Assembly: GCA_015490755.1 (NCBI GenBank)
Contig: WFXF01000028.1
Coordinates: forward strand, 1 to 42,261
DNA: 42,261 bases
Direction of reading: 5' to 3'
Origin: Gammaproteobacteria bacterium
GTDB lineage: Bacteria; Pseudomonadota; Gammaproteobacteria; JAADGQ01
Shown: one piece after another, positions 34,017-42,230 of the stretch
How the letters are laid out: the number at the start of each line of letters is the position of its first letter
Position numbering within the stretch: the first letter of the stretch is position 1
Notes under the pieces: model-generated
The model's database searches: none
The model's input: the letters and a program-made list of their open reading frames with translations, nothing else
What the model was told of the DNA's origin: nothing
Program-made: the position numbers and the translations under genes

Positions 34017-34035
34017 AGGCTGTCGGAAACAGCCT
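34017..34035. other. Hairpin with IS-end-like sequence
   Basis: AGGCTGT (34017-34023) pairs with ACAGCCT (34029-34035) around CGGAA. The left arm can instead pair with AGCCTCG at 33989-33995. The core GGAGGCTGTC is shared with the 18-mer at 132-149 and 11081-11098. It could be a solo element end or an unrelated hairpin. Confidence 0.3.
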
Positions 34036-34145
34036 GAAAACATAATACAAATACGGTTATATTCTGTAAACCAATCTACAGATGGAACTTAATATGCCGA
34101 TAAAGCTCATACTCCAGAGCGGGTAAAAATCAATCACTTAATGGT

Positions 34146-34189
34146 TTGTTATTTAAAATTTGACAATATGATAATGATTCACCTAAATT
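34146..34189 (+). promoter_or_regulatory. Candidate promoter of the efflux locus with Fur-like motif
   Basis: TTGTTA (34146-34151) and GATAAT (34170-34175) are 18 bases apart. A perfect TTGACA (34160-34165) also precedes TAAATT (34184-34189) at 18 bases. GATAATGATT at 34170-34179 matches half of a Fur box. Metal-dependent control is plausible, but the exact promoter is not decided. Confidence 0.35.
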
Positions 34190-34200
34190 AGCGCCCATAT

Positions 34201-34506
34201 ATGAAGAAAATATTGATCTGCTTACTGCTGCTGGCCCATCTTTGTACTGGGTTGGCTTTTGCTTTGGATACCCATCCAGAGGCGGTGCTGGGTCATGATT
34301 CAGCCAAGATTGATTTGCATTACAACCATTCCAATAGTGACTTACAGTACGATGACCACCATTGCCATGGTGCAGCTCACTTAGTGGGTCTCATTTTTAG
34401 CGAGACCACACTGTTCATGACAAACAGTCGCCATAACTTTTTTGTAAAACCCCCAACTCCAATCCACCTTTATATCGCTCCACTTTTAAGACCTCCCATC
34501 GTTTAA
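34201..34506 (+). CDS. Small secreted His-containing protein of the efflux locus (CzcI-like)
   Basis: The 101-residue protein has a signal peptide (MKKILICLLLLAHLCTGLAFA). A short mature part follows with His clusters (LDLHYNHSN-like region, DDHHCHGAAHLV) and a Pro-rich end with LRPP. Similar short secreted proteins, such as CzcI, often precede czcCBA genes and may bind or sense metal in the periplasm. No Shine-Dalgarno is seen before the ATG, and the candidate start site lies close to it, so translation may be inefficient or leaderless. The family assignment is by context. Confidence 0.6.
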   Translation: MKKILICLLLLAHLCTGLAFALDTHPEAVLGHDSAKIDLHYNHSNSDLQYDDHHCHGAAHLVGLIFSETTLFMTNSRHNFFVKPPTPIHLYIAPLLRPPIV

Positions 34507-34581
34507 TCTTTCTTGATTTTCAGTGTGTCGCTGACTCTATAGTAGCGATATGTGCTTTATTGTTTTTAAAGGATTTACACC

Positions 34582-35874
34582 ATGTTTTTAAAACGTGTTT
34601 TTTGTGCGGGCGTATGCGTCTCTTTAACGCTACCTGTGTGGGCGGACATAACGCCTGAATATAAAAAGACTCCACTATCGATCAGCACTCATACAGTGCA
34701 AAAAGTCGACACGTCATTGCAGGATTTTATCCGTCAGGTATGGGCAGAAAGCCCTGCCATGCAAGGTGCGCAAGCGGCTGTTAACGCGGCTCAGGCACGC
34801 GCTGATGGTGCGGATCGCCCTCTCTATAATCCCGGTTTGGGGCTGGATGTTGAACGTACCGATATCGACACAACCTCAATCGGCCTCAGCCAGACTCTGG
34901 ACTGGAGTGACAAACGGGAAGCTCAGACCCGCATCGCCGATCAAGAGATGCAAGCTGCAACAGCTGAGCTGCTAGAGACCCGCCAACATATCGCTGTGGA
35001 AACATTGGACGCATTAACCCAATACTTCACGGCACGGGAAATGTGGCAATTATCGTTACGTCGCAGCGAGCTGATGAAAGGTTTTATCGATACGGTAAAA
35101 CAGCGTCAGGATGCGGGGGACATGGGCGCGCTGGAAGGTACACTGGCTCAGGTCACCTACAGCGAAGCCTTGATGCAGCAAGCGGCCAGCGAAAGTGAGC
35201 TGGCAGAAGCCGAAGCGGCATTGCAGGCCGTAACCGGGCTTGAACTGGATCATTGGCCTCAGCTGCCCAGTGAGTTAATCGCCCCCACAGATCATGTTGA
35301 CCCTACTCTGCTTCAATCGCTGCCTGCACTGAGCGTGCTGCGCAGCCGTATGGAGGCTGCAAAAGCTCGCGTTCGCCTTGCAAAGCGTGAGGGGCGCGCT
35401 GATCCCACCATCGGTATTCGTGCCGGTCGTGAAGATTCAGAGAGCTTGTTGGGGCTGAGTTTCGAAATCCCACTGTTTGTGCGCAATAACTTCAAGGCTG
35501 AAGTGCAAGCGGCTTCCCATGAAGCGGCTGGAGAAGAGCAAGCCTATCGTGATGCGCTTCGTCGAGCCAAGGCACGCCTTGATGGCAGTCTGGGGCGCTT
35601 TCAGAGCACCACTCGTGCATGGAGTGCCTGGGTTGCTGCCGGGCAACAGGCGCATCGACAGCAGATGAATTTACTGGAGCAGATGTGGCAAGCGGGTGAA
35701 CTGACCGCGACTGACTATCTGATTCAAGCCAAACAAAATATTGATACCCAGGCGACAGCAACCACGCTGATGGGTGAAGTGTGGCAGGCCGCCATCACCT
35801 GGCTGGATGCTTCAGGCCAGGTCGAGCACTGGTTAGGTTTAGCCCCTGCACAAACAAAGAGCTCTGGAGAGTAA
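34582..35874 (+). CDS. czcC: CzcC-type outer-membrane efflux protein (TolC family)
   Basis: The 430-residue protein has a signal peptide (MFLKRVFCAGVCVSLTLPVWA). Two OEP repeats follow, with long helices (TLDALTQYFTAREMWQLSLRRSELMKGFIDTVKQRQDAGDMGALEGTLAQVTYSEA). Barrel strands lie around YNPGLGLDVERTDIDTTSIGLSQTLDW and LLGLSFEIPLFVRNNFKAEV. It forms the outer-membrane duct of a CzcCBA-type heavy-metal exporter. AAAGGA precedes the start; the czcB ATG follows after four bases. Confidence 0.9.
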   Translation: MFLKRVFCAGVCVSLTLPVWADITPEYKKTPLSISTHTVQKVDTSLQDFIRQVWAESPAMQGAQAAVNAAQARADGADRPLYNPGLGLDVERTDIDTTSIGLSQTLDWSDKREAQTRIADQEMQAATAELLETRQHIAVETLDALTQYFTAREMWQLSLRRSELMKGFIDTVKQRQDAGDMGALEGTLAQVTYSEALMQQAASESELAEAEAALQAVTGLELDHWPQLPSELIAPTDHVDPTLLQSLPALSVLRSRMEAAKARVRLAKREGRADPTIGIRAGREDSESLLGLSFEIPLFVRNNFKAEVQAASHEAAGEEQAYRDALRRAKARLDGSLGRFQSTTRAWSAWVAAGQQAHRQQMNLLEQMWQAGELTATDYLIQAKQNIDTQATATTLMGEVWQAAITWLDASGQVEHWLGLAPAQTKSSGE

Positions 35875-35878
35875 ACGA

Positions 35879-37150
35879 ATGAAAAACCGATTAGTTTTAT
35901 TAATATTATTAAGCCTTGCAAGTTCCGGTATCGCTTTTGCTGGAAAAGGGCATGACCATAAAGAAGATGATGGCATGGATGATTTTTCCGGCATCGAAAT
36001 AGAAGAGAGCCATGATGACCATGGTGATGAAGGCCATCAACATAAAGAAGAGGGACATGGCCATAAAGACGATGGCCACGAAGAGAAAGGGCATGATCAT
36101 GGCGACGGTCATGGTCATGGTCACGGTGAAGCCGCATCCGATGCTGAGCTGAGCGCTGATCAGCGCCGTATGGCCGGGATTGAAACGATGAAAGTCAAGA
36201 GTCAATCATTAGGTGATGCCATCACCGCTCCCGGCGAAGTAATACTCAATGCTTATCGCACCACCAAAGTGACTCCACGCACTCCAGCACAGGTCATCAA
36301 ACGTCATGCACGTTTGGGGGATCATGTTAAAAAAGGGCAACCACTGGTGACACTCTCCAGCGTCGAGATGGCGGAGTCTCAAGGTGCGTTAATGAAAGCT
36401 CATACTGAACTGCGCCGCGTAGAAAAGCTGGGGCGCAAAGTGGTTTCCGAAAAGCGCTTTGTCACCGCTCAAATCGCTTATCAACAAGCATTTGCCAAAG
36501 TAAAAGCTTATGGTATGACCGAAAAACAGATCAAATCTTTGATTAAGACGGGGGATGCCACTCACGCCACGGGTGAATTTCGCTTACTTTCGTTTCAAAA
36601 CGGTACGGTCATCAGCGATGATTTTGTTGTCGGTGAACTGATTGAACCTGGCTATGAATTGATGACAATCAGTGATGAGTCTGTGCTCTGGATCGAAGCA
36701 CGTTTAACCCCTGAAGATACTGCACGAATCGCTGTGGGATCACCTGCCCAGGTACAAATTGGTAAACGCTGGCTCAGCGGCAAAGTGACGAGAGAGCGCC
36801 ATACACTGGATGAAACAACCCGAACGCTGGCTGTACATATCGAAGTGGCTAATAAAAATGATGAAATTCATCCCGGTCAGTTCGTTCATGTTGTCATCGA
36901 AGGCAATAATAAACGGCAAGGCATCGTGGTTCCTGTTGAGGCTGTTTTACGCAGCCCCGATGGTGATTGGCAAGTATTTGTAGAAACCGCTCAAGATCGC
37001 TTTGAACCCAGGGAAGTTAAGATTCTAAAAACGGTGGGTAACCAAATATTGATTGAAGGCATTGCGGAAGGCACGACCATCGTAGGTAAAGGTGCTTTCT
37101 TTGTACAATCCCAAATGGCCAAAGGCGGTTTTGATCCGCACAACCATTAA
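35879..37150 (+). CDS. czcB: CzcB-type periplasmic adaptor with His/Asp-rich N terminus
   Basis: In this 423-residue membrane-fusion protein a signal peptide (MKNRLVLLILLSLASSGIAFA) precedes about 65 residues rich in His, Asp and Glu (KGHDHKEDDG, GHGHGHG). That region probably binds divalent metal such as Zn, Co or Ni. The adaptor core follows: APGEVILNAYRTTKVTPRTPAQVIKRHARLGDHVKKGQPLVTL (barrel-sandwich hybrid), a helical hairpin, then the beta-barrel and membrane-proximal domains (TLDETTRTLAVHIEVANKNDEIHPGQFVHVVIEG). It links CzcA to CzcC. Confidence 0.93.
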   Translation: MKNRLVLLILLSLASSGIAFAGKGHDHKEDDGMDDFSGIEIEESHDDHGDEGHQHKEEGHGHKDDGHEEKGHDHGDGHGHGHGEAASDAELSADQRRMAGIETMKVKSQSLGDAITAPGEVILNAYRTTKVTPRTPAQVIKRHARLGDHVKKGQPLVTLSSVEMAESQGALMKAHTELRRVEKLGRKVVSEKRFVTAQIAYQQAFAKVKAYGMTEKQIKSLIKTGDATHATGEFRLLSFQNGTVISDDFVVGELIEPGYELMTISDESVLWIEARLTPEDTARIAVGSPAQVQIGKRWLSGKVTRERHTLDETTRTLAVHIEVANKNDEIHPGQFVHVVIEGNNKRQGIVVPVEAVLRSPDGDWQVFVETAQDRFEPREVKILKTVGNQILIEGIAEGTTIVGKGAFFVQSQMAKGGFDPHNH

Positions 37151-37171
37151 ATCTGTACAGGAGGATCAAAC

Positions 37172-40100
37172 ATGATGTTAAATCGTTTAATCGACTGGTC
37201 AGTGACGAATCGGTTGCTGGTGGTCATTGGCTTGCTGGCGTTAATCGCCTCAGCCACCCTGGTTATTCCCAAGCTTAATCTGGATGCATTTCCAGATGTC
37301 ACCAATGTGCAGGTCTCAATTAATACCGAAGCACCGGGTCTGGCCTCAGAAGAGGTTGAGCAACTAATTACTTTCCCGATTGAGGCGGTGATGTATGCCT
37401 TGCCCGATGTCGAGCAGGTGCGCTCCATCTCCAAAACCGGCCTGTCGGGTATTACCGTGGTGTTCAAAGAGGGTATGGATATTTACTTCGCCCGCCAACT
37501 GGTTTTTGAGCGTCTGCAATCAGCAAAAGAGTTGATCCCCGAAGGTGTGGGTATGCCTGAGATTGGCCCGAACACTTCCGGTTTAGGTCAGATATATCAA
37601 TACCTTCTGGTCGCCGATGAAGATGCGGGGTTTGATCCCATGGCACTGCGCAGCCTCAATGACTGGGTCGTCAAACTATTATTGATGCCAGTAGATGGCG
37701 TGACCGACGTTTTAGCATTTGGCGGCGATGTTCGGCAATACCAGGTGAACTTGAATCCATCACGTCTGCTCGCCTATGGCTTGAACCAGCAAGACGTTGT
37801 TGATGCATTGGAAAATAATAACTCCAATGCCGGTGGCTGGTATATGGATCGGGGTCAGGAGCAGTTAGTGATTCGTGGTGTCGGCTGGCTAAGTCATGAT
37901 GAGCAAGGCTTGGCAGAGTTGCGTCAGATTCCCTTGAAAACTGTCGATGGCACGGTGGTCACTGTGGCGCAGGTAGCAACGGTGGAACTGGGCAGTGAAA
38001 TACGCCAGGGTGCGGTCACCATGACGCGCCGTGATGCGCAGGGACAAGCGGATACCCTCGGCGAAGTGGTCGCCGGAATTGTATTAAAACGCATGGGCTC
38101 AAATACAAAAAGCACCATTGATGGCATCAATAGCCGGGTGGCACTGATTCAACAGGCCTTGCCTGAAGGGGTGCGTTTTGAAGCCTATTACGATCAGAGT
38201 GACTTAATTACTCAGGCGGTGACGACGGTGGTCAATGCGCTGCTGTTGGCATTTGTATTCATCGTGGTGATTCTGGCGCTGTTTTTAATGAACCTGAGCG
38301 CAACCTTTTTGGTATTAATCTCCATCCCCATCTCCATCGGTATTGCACTAATGATCATGGCCTGGCTCGGATTGTCCGCCAACCTGATGTCACTGGGCGG
38401 TATTGCCGTGGCGATTGGTATGTTGGTGGATGGCTCGGTGGTAATGGTCGACAACATGTTCAAACATCTGTCGCACCCCGATGCGGAGCATGACAAACAA
38501 GCACACGCACGGGTGAGTGATCAGGATGCTGACCCTCATGATGTGGTGCATGATAAAAATGGTATTGCACTGCGACTACAGATTGCAGGCAAGGAGGTAG
38601 TGCACCCAATTTTTTTCGCGACCGCCATTATTCTTGTGGTGTTTCTGCCACTGTTCAGCTTTGAAGGAGTTGAAGCCAAACTGTTTCAGCCGATGGCCGT
38701 GAGTATCATGCTGGCGATTGTGGCAGCACTATTTGTGGCACTTATCATTGTGCCTGCATTAGCCACCTACCTGTTTCGACATGGAGTGCGAGAAAAAGAG
38801 AGCTTTGTTCTAAAGCCTCTGGATAATCTCTATCGCTGTGGTTTGCGCTGGGCTTTGCGTAAAACCAAAGTGGTGGTGGGGTTTGCCGCAGCGTTGCTGG
38901 TGGGGGCGCTTGTTTTAGTTCCTCAGCTGGGTACGGAATTTGTTCCTGAACTTGAAGAAGGTACGATTAATCTGCGTGTCACCCTGGCTCCTTCATCCAG
39001 CCTCGAAACGGCTTTGAGTGTTGCGCCCAAGTTAGAAGCCCTGTTGCTGGAGTTTCCCGAAGTTAACTATGCTCTGAGTCGAGTCGGTCGCCCTGAAATT
39101 GGTGGTGATCCGGAGCCGGTTAATAATATCGAGATCTATATTGGCCTGAAACCGGTCAGTGAATGGAGCAGTGCAAATAACCGGCAAGCCTTGCAAAACT
39201 TGATGGAACAAAAACTGGAGCTGCATCCTGGTCTGTTACTGAACTTTTCTCAACCCATTGCAACCCGGGTGGATGAGCTATTGTCCGGAGTTAAAGCGCA
39301 ACTGGCCATTAAACTGTTCGGCCCGGATTTGGCTGTATTGGCCGAAAAAGGCCAAGCTATTGAAAAAGCAATACAAAGCGTTGATGGCGCACGGGATATC
39401 GCCATGGAACAAATTGCAGGAGAGGCACAACTGGTCGTACGCCCGGATAGAAACCAACTATCTCGCTATGGATTGGCAGTGGGCGATGTAATGGCCGTTG
39501 TACGCGATGGTCTAGGAGGGCATGAAGCCGGGCAAATCATTAATGGTAACGAGCGTTATGACATTTATGTGCGCCTCGCCAAACCCTTTCGAGCAGATCC
39601 TGATGCTATCGCCGATTTGCGTATACAGTCCCCGACCGGGCCATGGGTGCGTTTAGGTGATGTGGCTCAAATCAACATTGAGTCAGGCCCACCTCAAGTG
39701 CGCCGAGACGACGTTCAGCGTCGTGTTGTAATTCAGGCCAATGTGCAAGGGCGTGATATGGGCAGCGTTGTTAACGATATCAGGCAAACCATTGCAGAGC
39801 AGGTACAATTACCTGCCGGATATTCAGTGGATATTGGAGGCCAGTTCGAAAGTCAGCAACGAGCACAGAAGCGACTTAGCATGGTCGTTCCCTTATCGCT
39901 TGCATTGATTGCACTGCTGCTCTATTTCGCGTTCAATTCGGTTGGACAAGCGATGCTCATTCTGGTGAATGTACCGTTGGCCGTTATTGGGGGAGTATTT
40001 TCACTCTATATTTCCGGGCAATATTTATCAGTGCCGAGCTCTATTGGCTTTATTACCCTGTTTGGTGTGGCGGTGCTCAATGGTGTGGTGATGGTGGAGA

Positions 40101-40372
40101 GCATCAATCAGCGCATTACTGACGGGTTGTCTGTAGAAGATGCTGTTTTCAATGGTGCAACTTCACGCTTGCGCCCAGTATTAATGACGGCAATCACATC
40201 TGCACTGGGATTAATTCCCATGTTGATGTCAACCGGCGTTGGTGCTGAAATTCAAAAACCGTTAGCCACGGTCATTGTGGGCGGCTTGCTCACAGCAACC
40301 TTTTTAACCTTGTTTGTATTGCCGACACTTTTTACCTGGTTTTCCAAAGGCAAGCTGGAGGATATGAAGTAA
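37172..40372 (+). CDS. czcA: CzcA-type heavy-metal RND exporter (HME family)
   Basis: The 1066-residue proton-driven exporter has 12 expected membrane helices and two large periplasmic loops. It begins LNRLIDWSVTNRLLVVIGLLALIASATLVIPKLNLDAFPDVTNVQVSINTEAPGL, typical of CzcA/CusA. The fourth helix carries AVAIGMLVDGSVVMVDNMFKHL, with Asp needed for proton coupling. The first part reads AIG rather than the DFG of classical CzcA, so substrate class (Zn/Co/Cd or Cu/Ag) is not settled. A His/Asp-rich loop follows (HLSHPDAEHD, DADPHDVVHD). AGGAGG precedes the start. Confidence 0.95.
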   Translation: MMLNRLIDWSVTNRLLVVIGLLALIASATLVIPKLNLDAFPDVTNVQVSINTEAPGLASEEVEQLITFPIEAVMYALPDVEQVRSISKTGLSGITVVFKEGMDIYFARQLVFERLQSAKELIPEGVGMPEIGPNTSGLGQIYQYLLVADEDAGFDPMALRSLNDWVVKLLLMPVDGVTDVLAFGGDVRQYQVNLNPSRLLAYGLNQQDVVDALENNNSNAGGWYMDRGQEQLVIRGVGWLSHDEQGLAELRQIPLKTVDGTVVTVAQVATVELGSEIRQGAVTMTRRDAQGQADTLGEVVAGIVLKRMGSNTKSTIDGINSRVALIQQALPEGVRFEAYYDQSDLITQAVTTVVNALLLAFVFIVVILALFLMNLSATFLVLISIPISIGIALMIMAWLGLSANLMSLGGIAVAIGMLVDGSVVMVDNMFKHLSHPDAEHDKQAHARVSDQDADPHDVVHDKNGIALRLQIAGKEVVHPIFFATAIILVVFLPLFSFEGVEAKLFQPMAVSIMLAIVAALFVALIIVPALATYLFRHGVREKESFVLKPLDNLYRCGLRWALRKTKVVVGFAAALLVGALVLVPQLGTEFVPELEEGTINLRVTLAPSSSLETALSVAPKLEALLLEFPEVNYALSRVGRPEIGGDPEPVNNIEIYIGLKPVSEWSSANNRQALQNLMEQKLELHPGLLLNFSQPIATRVDELLSGVKAQLAIKLFGPDLAVLAEKGQAIEKAIQSVDGARDIAMEQIAGEAQLVVRPDRNQLSRYGLAVGDVMAVVRDGLGGHEAGQIINGNERYDIYVRLAKPFRADPDAIADLRIQSPTGPWVRLGDVAQINIESGPPQVRRDDVQRRVVIQANVQGRDMGSVVNDIRQTIAEQVQLPAGYSVDIGGQFESQQRAQKRLSMVVPLSLALIALLLYFAFNSVGQAMLILVNVPLAVIGGVFSLYISGQYLSVPSSIGFITLFGVAVLNGVVMVESINQRITDGLSVEDAVFNGATSRLRPVLMTAITSALGLIPMLMSTGVGAEIQKPLATVIVGGLLTATFLTLFVLPTLFTWFSKGKLEDMK

Positions 40373-40376
40373 GCTA

Positions 40377-40422
40377 AAATTGATGGTGCATGTCGGCCAT
40401 GCACCATCAATTTGTATTTTTT
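40377..40422 (+). terminator. Strong terminator between czcA and czcD
   Basis: A 16-bp perfect stem joins AAATTGATGGTGCATG (40377-40392) and CATGCACCATCAATTT (40398-40413) around TCGGC. GTATTTTTT follows. It starts just after the czcA stop and should end or weaken czcCBA transcription before czcD. Confidence 0.85.
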
Positions 40423-40451
40423 ATAAAGCATTTCAATAGAGGTAAGTCCAT

Positions 40452-41348
40452 ATGGGTCATGAGCATCACCACGATGTAGATACAATGGGTGACCGCCGCC
40501 TGGGCTGGGCAATTGCGATCAATATGCTTTTGACCTTAGCTCAGGTCATTGGCGGTATTATCTCCGGCAGCCTGGCATTGATTGCGGATGCTCTGCACAA
40601 CTTCAGCGATGCAGCTTCACTGCTGATTGCATGGGTGGCACGCAGGATCGGCCGCCAACCCGCGGATCACTTCAAAACCTTTGGCTACAAACGCGCCGAG
40701 GTGATTGCGGCACTGATTAATCTTGTCACACTGGTCATTGTCGGGGTTTATCTGATCTATGAGGCACTGTGGCGTGTGTTTGAACCGCAAATTATCGAAG
40801 GCTGGATGGTGGTCATTGTTGCCAGTATCGCATTGGCGATCGACGTAGTGACCGCAATGCTGACCTACAGCATGTCAAAAAACAGCATGAATATTCGCGC
40901 CGCTTTTCTGCACAATGTTTCCGATGCGCTGGCCTCGCTTGGAGTGATCATCGCGGGCACTCTGATTATTCTCTATGACTGGTACTGGACAGATACAGCG
41001 CTGACTCTACTGATCGCTGCGTATGTGCTCTATCAAGCAGCGACCATGCTACCCAAAACCATTCATATTCTTATGCAGGGTGCGCCTGAAGGTATTGTTG
41101 TCGATGATGTCATCAAAACCATGGAAAATATCGAAGGCGTTGTCAATGTTCACCACCTTCACTTATGGCAACTTGATGAGCATAAAAATGCGTTAGAAGC
41201 TCATGTAGTCATCAATAGTTTTGATGAGACCGAAACCATCAAAGCGGCATTAAAAGCGAGCCTGAAGCAACATTTCACCATCACCCACTCAACACTGGAG
41301 TTTGAAACTAAACATTGCAATGGAGAGTGTCAAACCTGGGCCGTATGA
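40452..41348 (+). CDS. czcD: CzcD-type cation diffusion facilitator
   Basis: The 298-residue CDF transporter has an N-terminal His cluster (GHEHHHDVD) and six membrane helices. Metal-site HxxxD pairs are ADALHNFSDAASLL in helix 2 and FLHNVSDALASLG in helix 5, the Zn-type pattern. A C-terminal cytoplasmic domain (VVNVHHLHLWQLDEHKNALEAHVVI) closes it. It exports Zn and related divalent ions from cytoplasm to periplasm, where CzcCBA can take over. GAGGTAAG precedes the ATG. The strong terminator upstream suggests separate or reduced expression. Its end overlaps the 2H phosphoesterase gene by 19 bases, tail to tail. Confidence 0.94.
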   Translation: MGHEHHHDVDTMGDRRLGWAIAINMLLTLAQVIGGIISGSLALIADALHNFSDAASLLIAWVARRIGRQPADHFKTFGYKRAEVIAALINLVTLVIVGVYLIYEALWRVFEPQIIEGWMVVIVASIALAIDVVTAMLTYSMSKNSMNIRAAFLHNVSDALASLGVIIAGTLIILYDWYWTDTALTLLIAAYVLYQAATMLPKTIHILMQGAPEGIVVDDVIKTMENIEGVVNVHHLHLWQLDEHKNALEAHVVINSFDETETIKAALKASLKQHFTITHSTLEFETKHCNGECQTWAV

Positions 41349-41857
41349 TCTCCCAAGTCAATCGACATAATCACGCGCCACTCTTCAGGTAACCCAAAGC
41401 CGTAGATGAGTTGCAAGGTATTAAGCTCCATGTGAAATGCTTTGTGAGGCAGAAAATTATCAATGGCTTTCTCTTTATCCTGCTTTGATTGCTCGCCATA
41501 TAATAGGCTCAAATGCGGTTTCCACTGAAAGTCATCATCCAGTTCGAACATCTTTTCGGCCATCCGGTTTGCCTGATTCAGAGCTTTTGAATGGTCAATC
41601 TCCAGAAACAAGCTCTTATAAAAGGTATCTTCACAATCCACTCTGCTTGAGCTTACTTTAATTGGCGTGAGTTGCTTGGCCAGTGCCAGCGTGTTCTTTT
41701 CAAGATCACTATCACTATTATTAATACTCCTGATTTTTCCAAGCAAGGTCACATGTGGCTCAAAAACAGGGCTGGAAAATTTATTGCTCAACGTTTTTAT
41801 CAATGCCGAGAGTGTTTCATTGCTTGCTTTATCAGGCGTTAGCCAAAGTGCATACAT
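41330..41857 (-). CDS. 2H phosphoesterase / cyclic phosphodiesterase-like protein
   Basis: The 175-residue protein has two HxT/S motifs, PHVTLLGKI near residue 35 and PHLSLLYGE near residue 118, the hallmark of the 2H superfamily. It resembles plant and bacterial CPDase-like proteins (MYALWLTPD at the N terminus). Such enzymes open 2',3'-cyclic nucleotides or ADP-ribose cyclic phosphate; the bacterial role is unclear. AAGGTGAA precedes the ATG. The last 19 bases overlap the end of czcD on the opposite strand. Confidence 0.85.
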   Translation of the reverse strand: MYALWLTPDKASNETLSALIKTLSNKFSSPVFEPHVTLLGKIRSINNSDSDLEKNTLALAKQLTPIKVSSSRVDCEDTFYKSLFLEIDHSKALNQANRMAEKMFELDDDFQWKPHLSLLYGEQSKQDKEKAIDNFLPHKAFHMELNTLQLIYGFGLPEEWRVIMSIDLGDHTAQV

Positions 41858-42111
41858 AATTCACCTTGAATCATCTGTGGATGATATTACAACAGAAATC
41901 ATTGTTTTCTCAGTTACCATGTACTTACTATACTCAAGAATATGACTCCTGCAACCCTTGCACCAGACTCTCCTGCGGTCGGTGAACACCAATCACCGAA
42001 TCGGCATAAGGCTATTCATCAGAATAGATGCTCTTCCACTGAAAGAAATATAGTCCGCACCGGGCTCTATGTGATTTATAGTGGGTAGGTGTCATAATCT
42101 GCAGTCGTAGT
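41858..42111. other. Intergenic region before the REP-like pair
   Basis: No supportable gene or clear regulatory site was seen in these 254 bases. It should contain the promoter of the 2H phosphoesterase gene, reading to the left. Confidence 0.4.
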
Positions 42112-42142
42112 GTAGGTCGGGTTAGCGCAGCGTAACCCGACA
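42112..42142 (+). repeat. REP-like palindromic repeat, copy 1
   Basis: This 31-base unit contains the stem GTCGGGTTA / TAACCCGAC around GCGCAGCG. It is the exact reverse complement of 42231-42261. Sequences of the form GTAGGTCGGGTTAGC...GTAACCCGAC are frequent extragenic repeats in many bacteria. Confidence 0.85.
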
Positions 42143-42230
42143 TGATGGAAAGGAAGGTGTTAGCGGCGGATGTGGATAGTGAATGAGTTGTGGCTTGCTG
42201 GATTGGTGTCATGTTTCTCGTCAATTACTT

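Larger units (their letters stand above)
33826..34200. other. Intergenic region between the VOC operon and the metal-efflux locus
   Basis: This 375-base gap between divergent units has no supportable gene. From left to right it holds the inverted repeat at 33882-33905, a pair of mutually exclusive hairpins (33989-34035), an AGGAGGCTGTC partial match to the IS-like end, and a promoter-like region with a Fur-like GATAATGATT just before the efflux genes. Confidence 0.6.

Noticed and set aside
33989-34035. Alternating hairpins as a riboswitch or attenuator for the efflux genes
   Set aside because: The likely promoter lies downstream of them, there is no T-run, and no known riboswitch core is recognisable.
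36000-36200. Minus-strand ORFs rich in His, Met and Thr opposite czcB
   Set aside because: They are shadows of the repetitive His/Asp codons of the czcB N terminus, with no ribosome binding site.
42012-42224. A 70-codon minus-strand ORF at the right edge
   Set aside because: It runs through a REP-like palindrome, has no recognisable motif, and looks like a chance frame.
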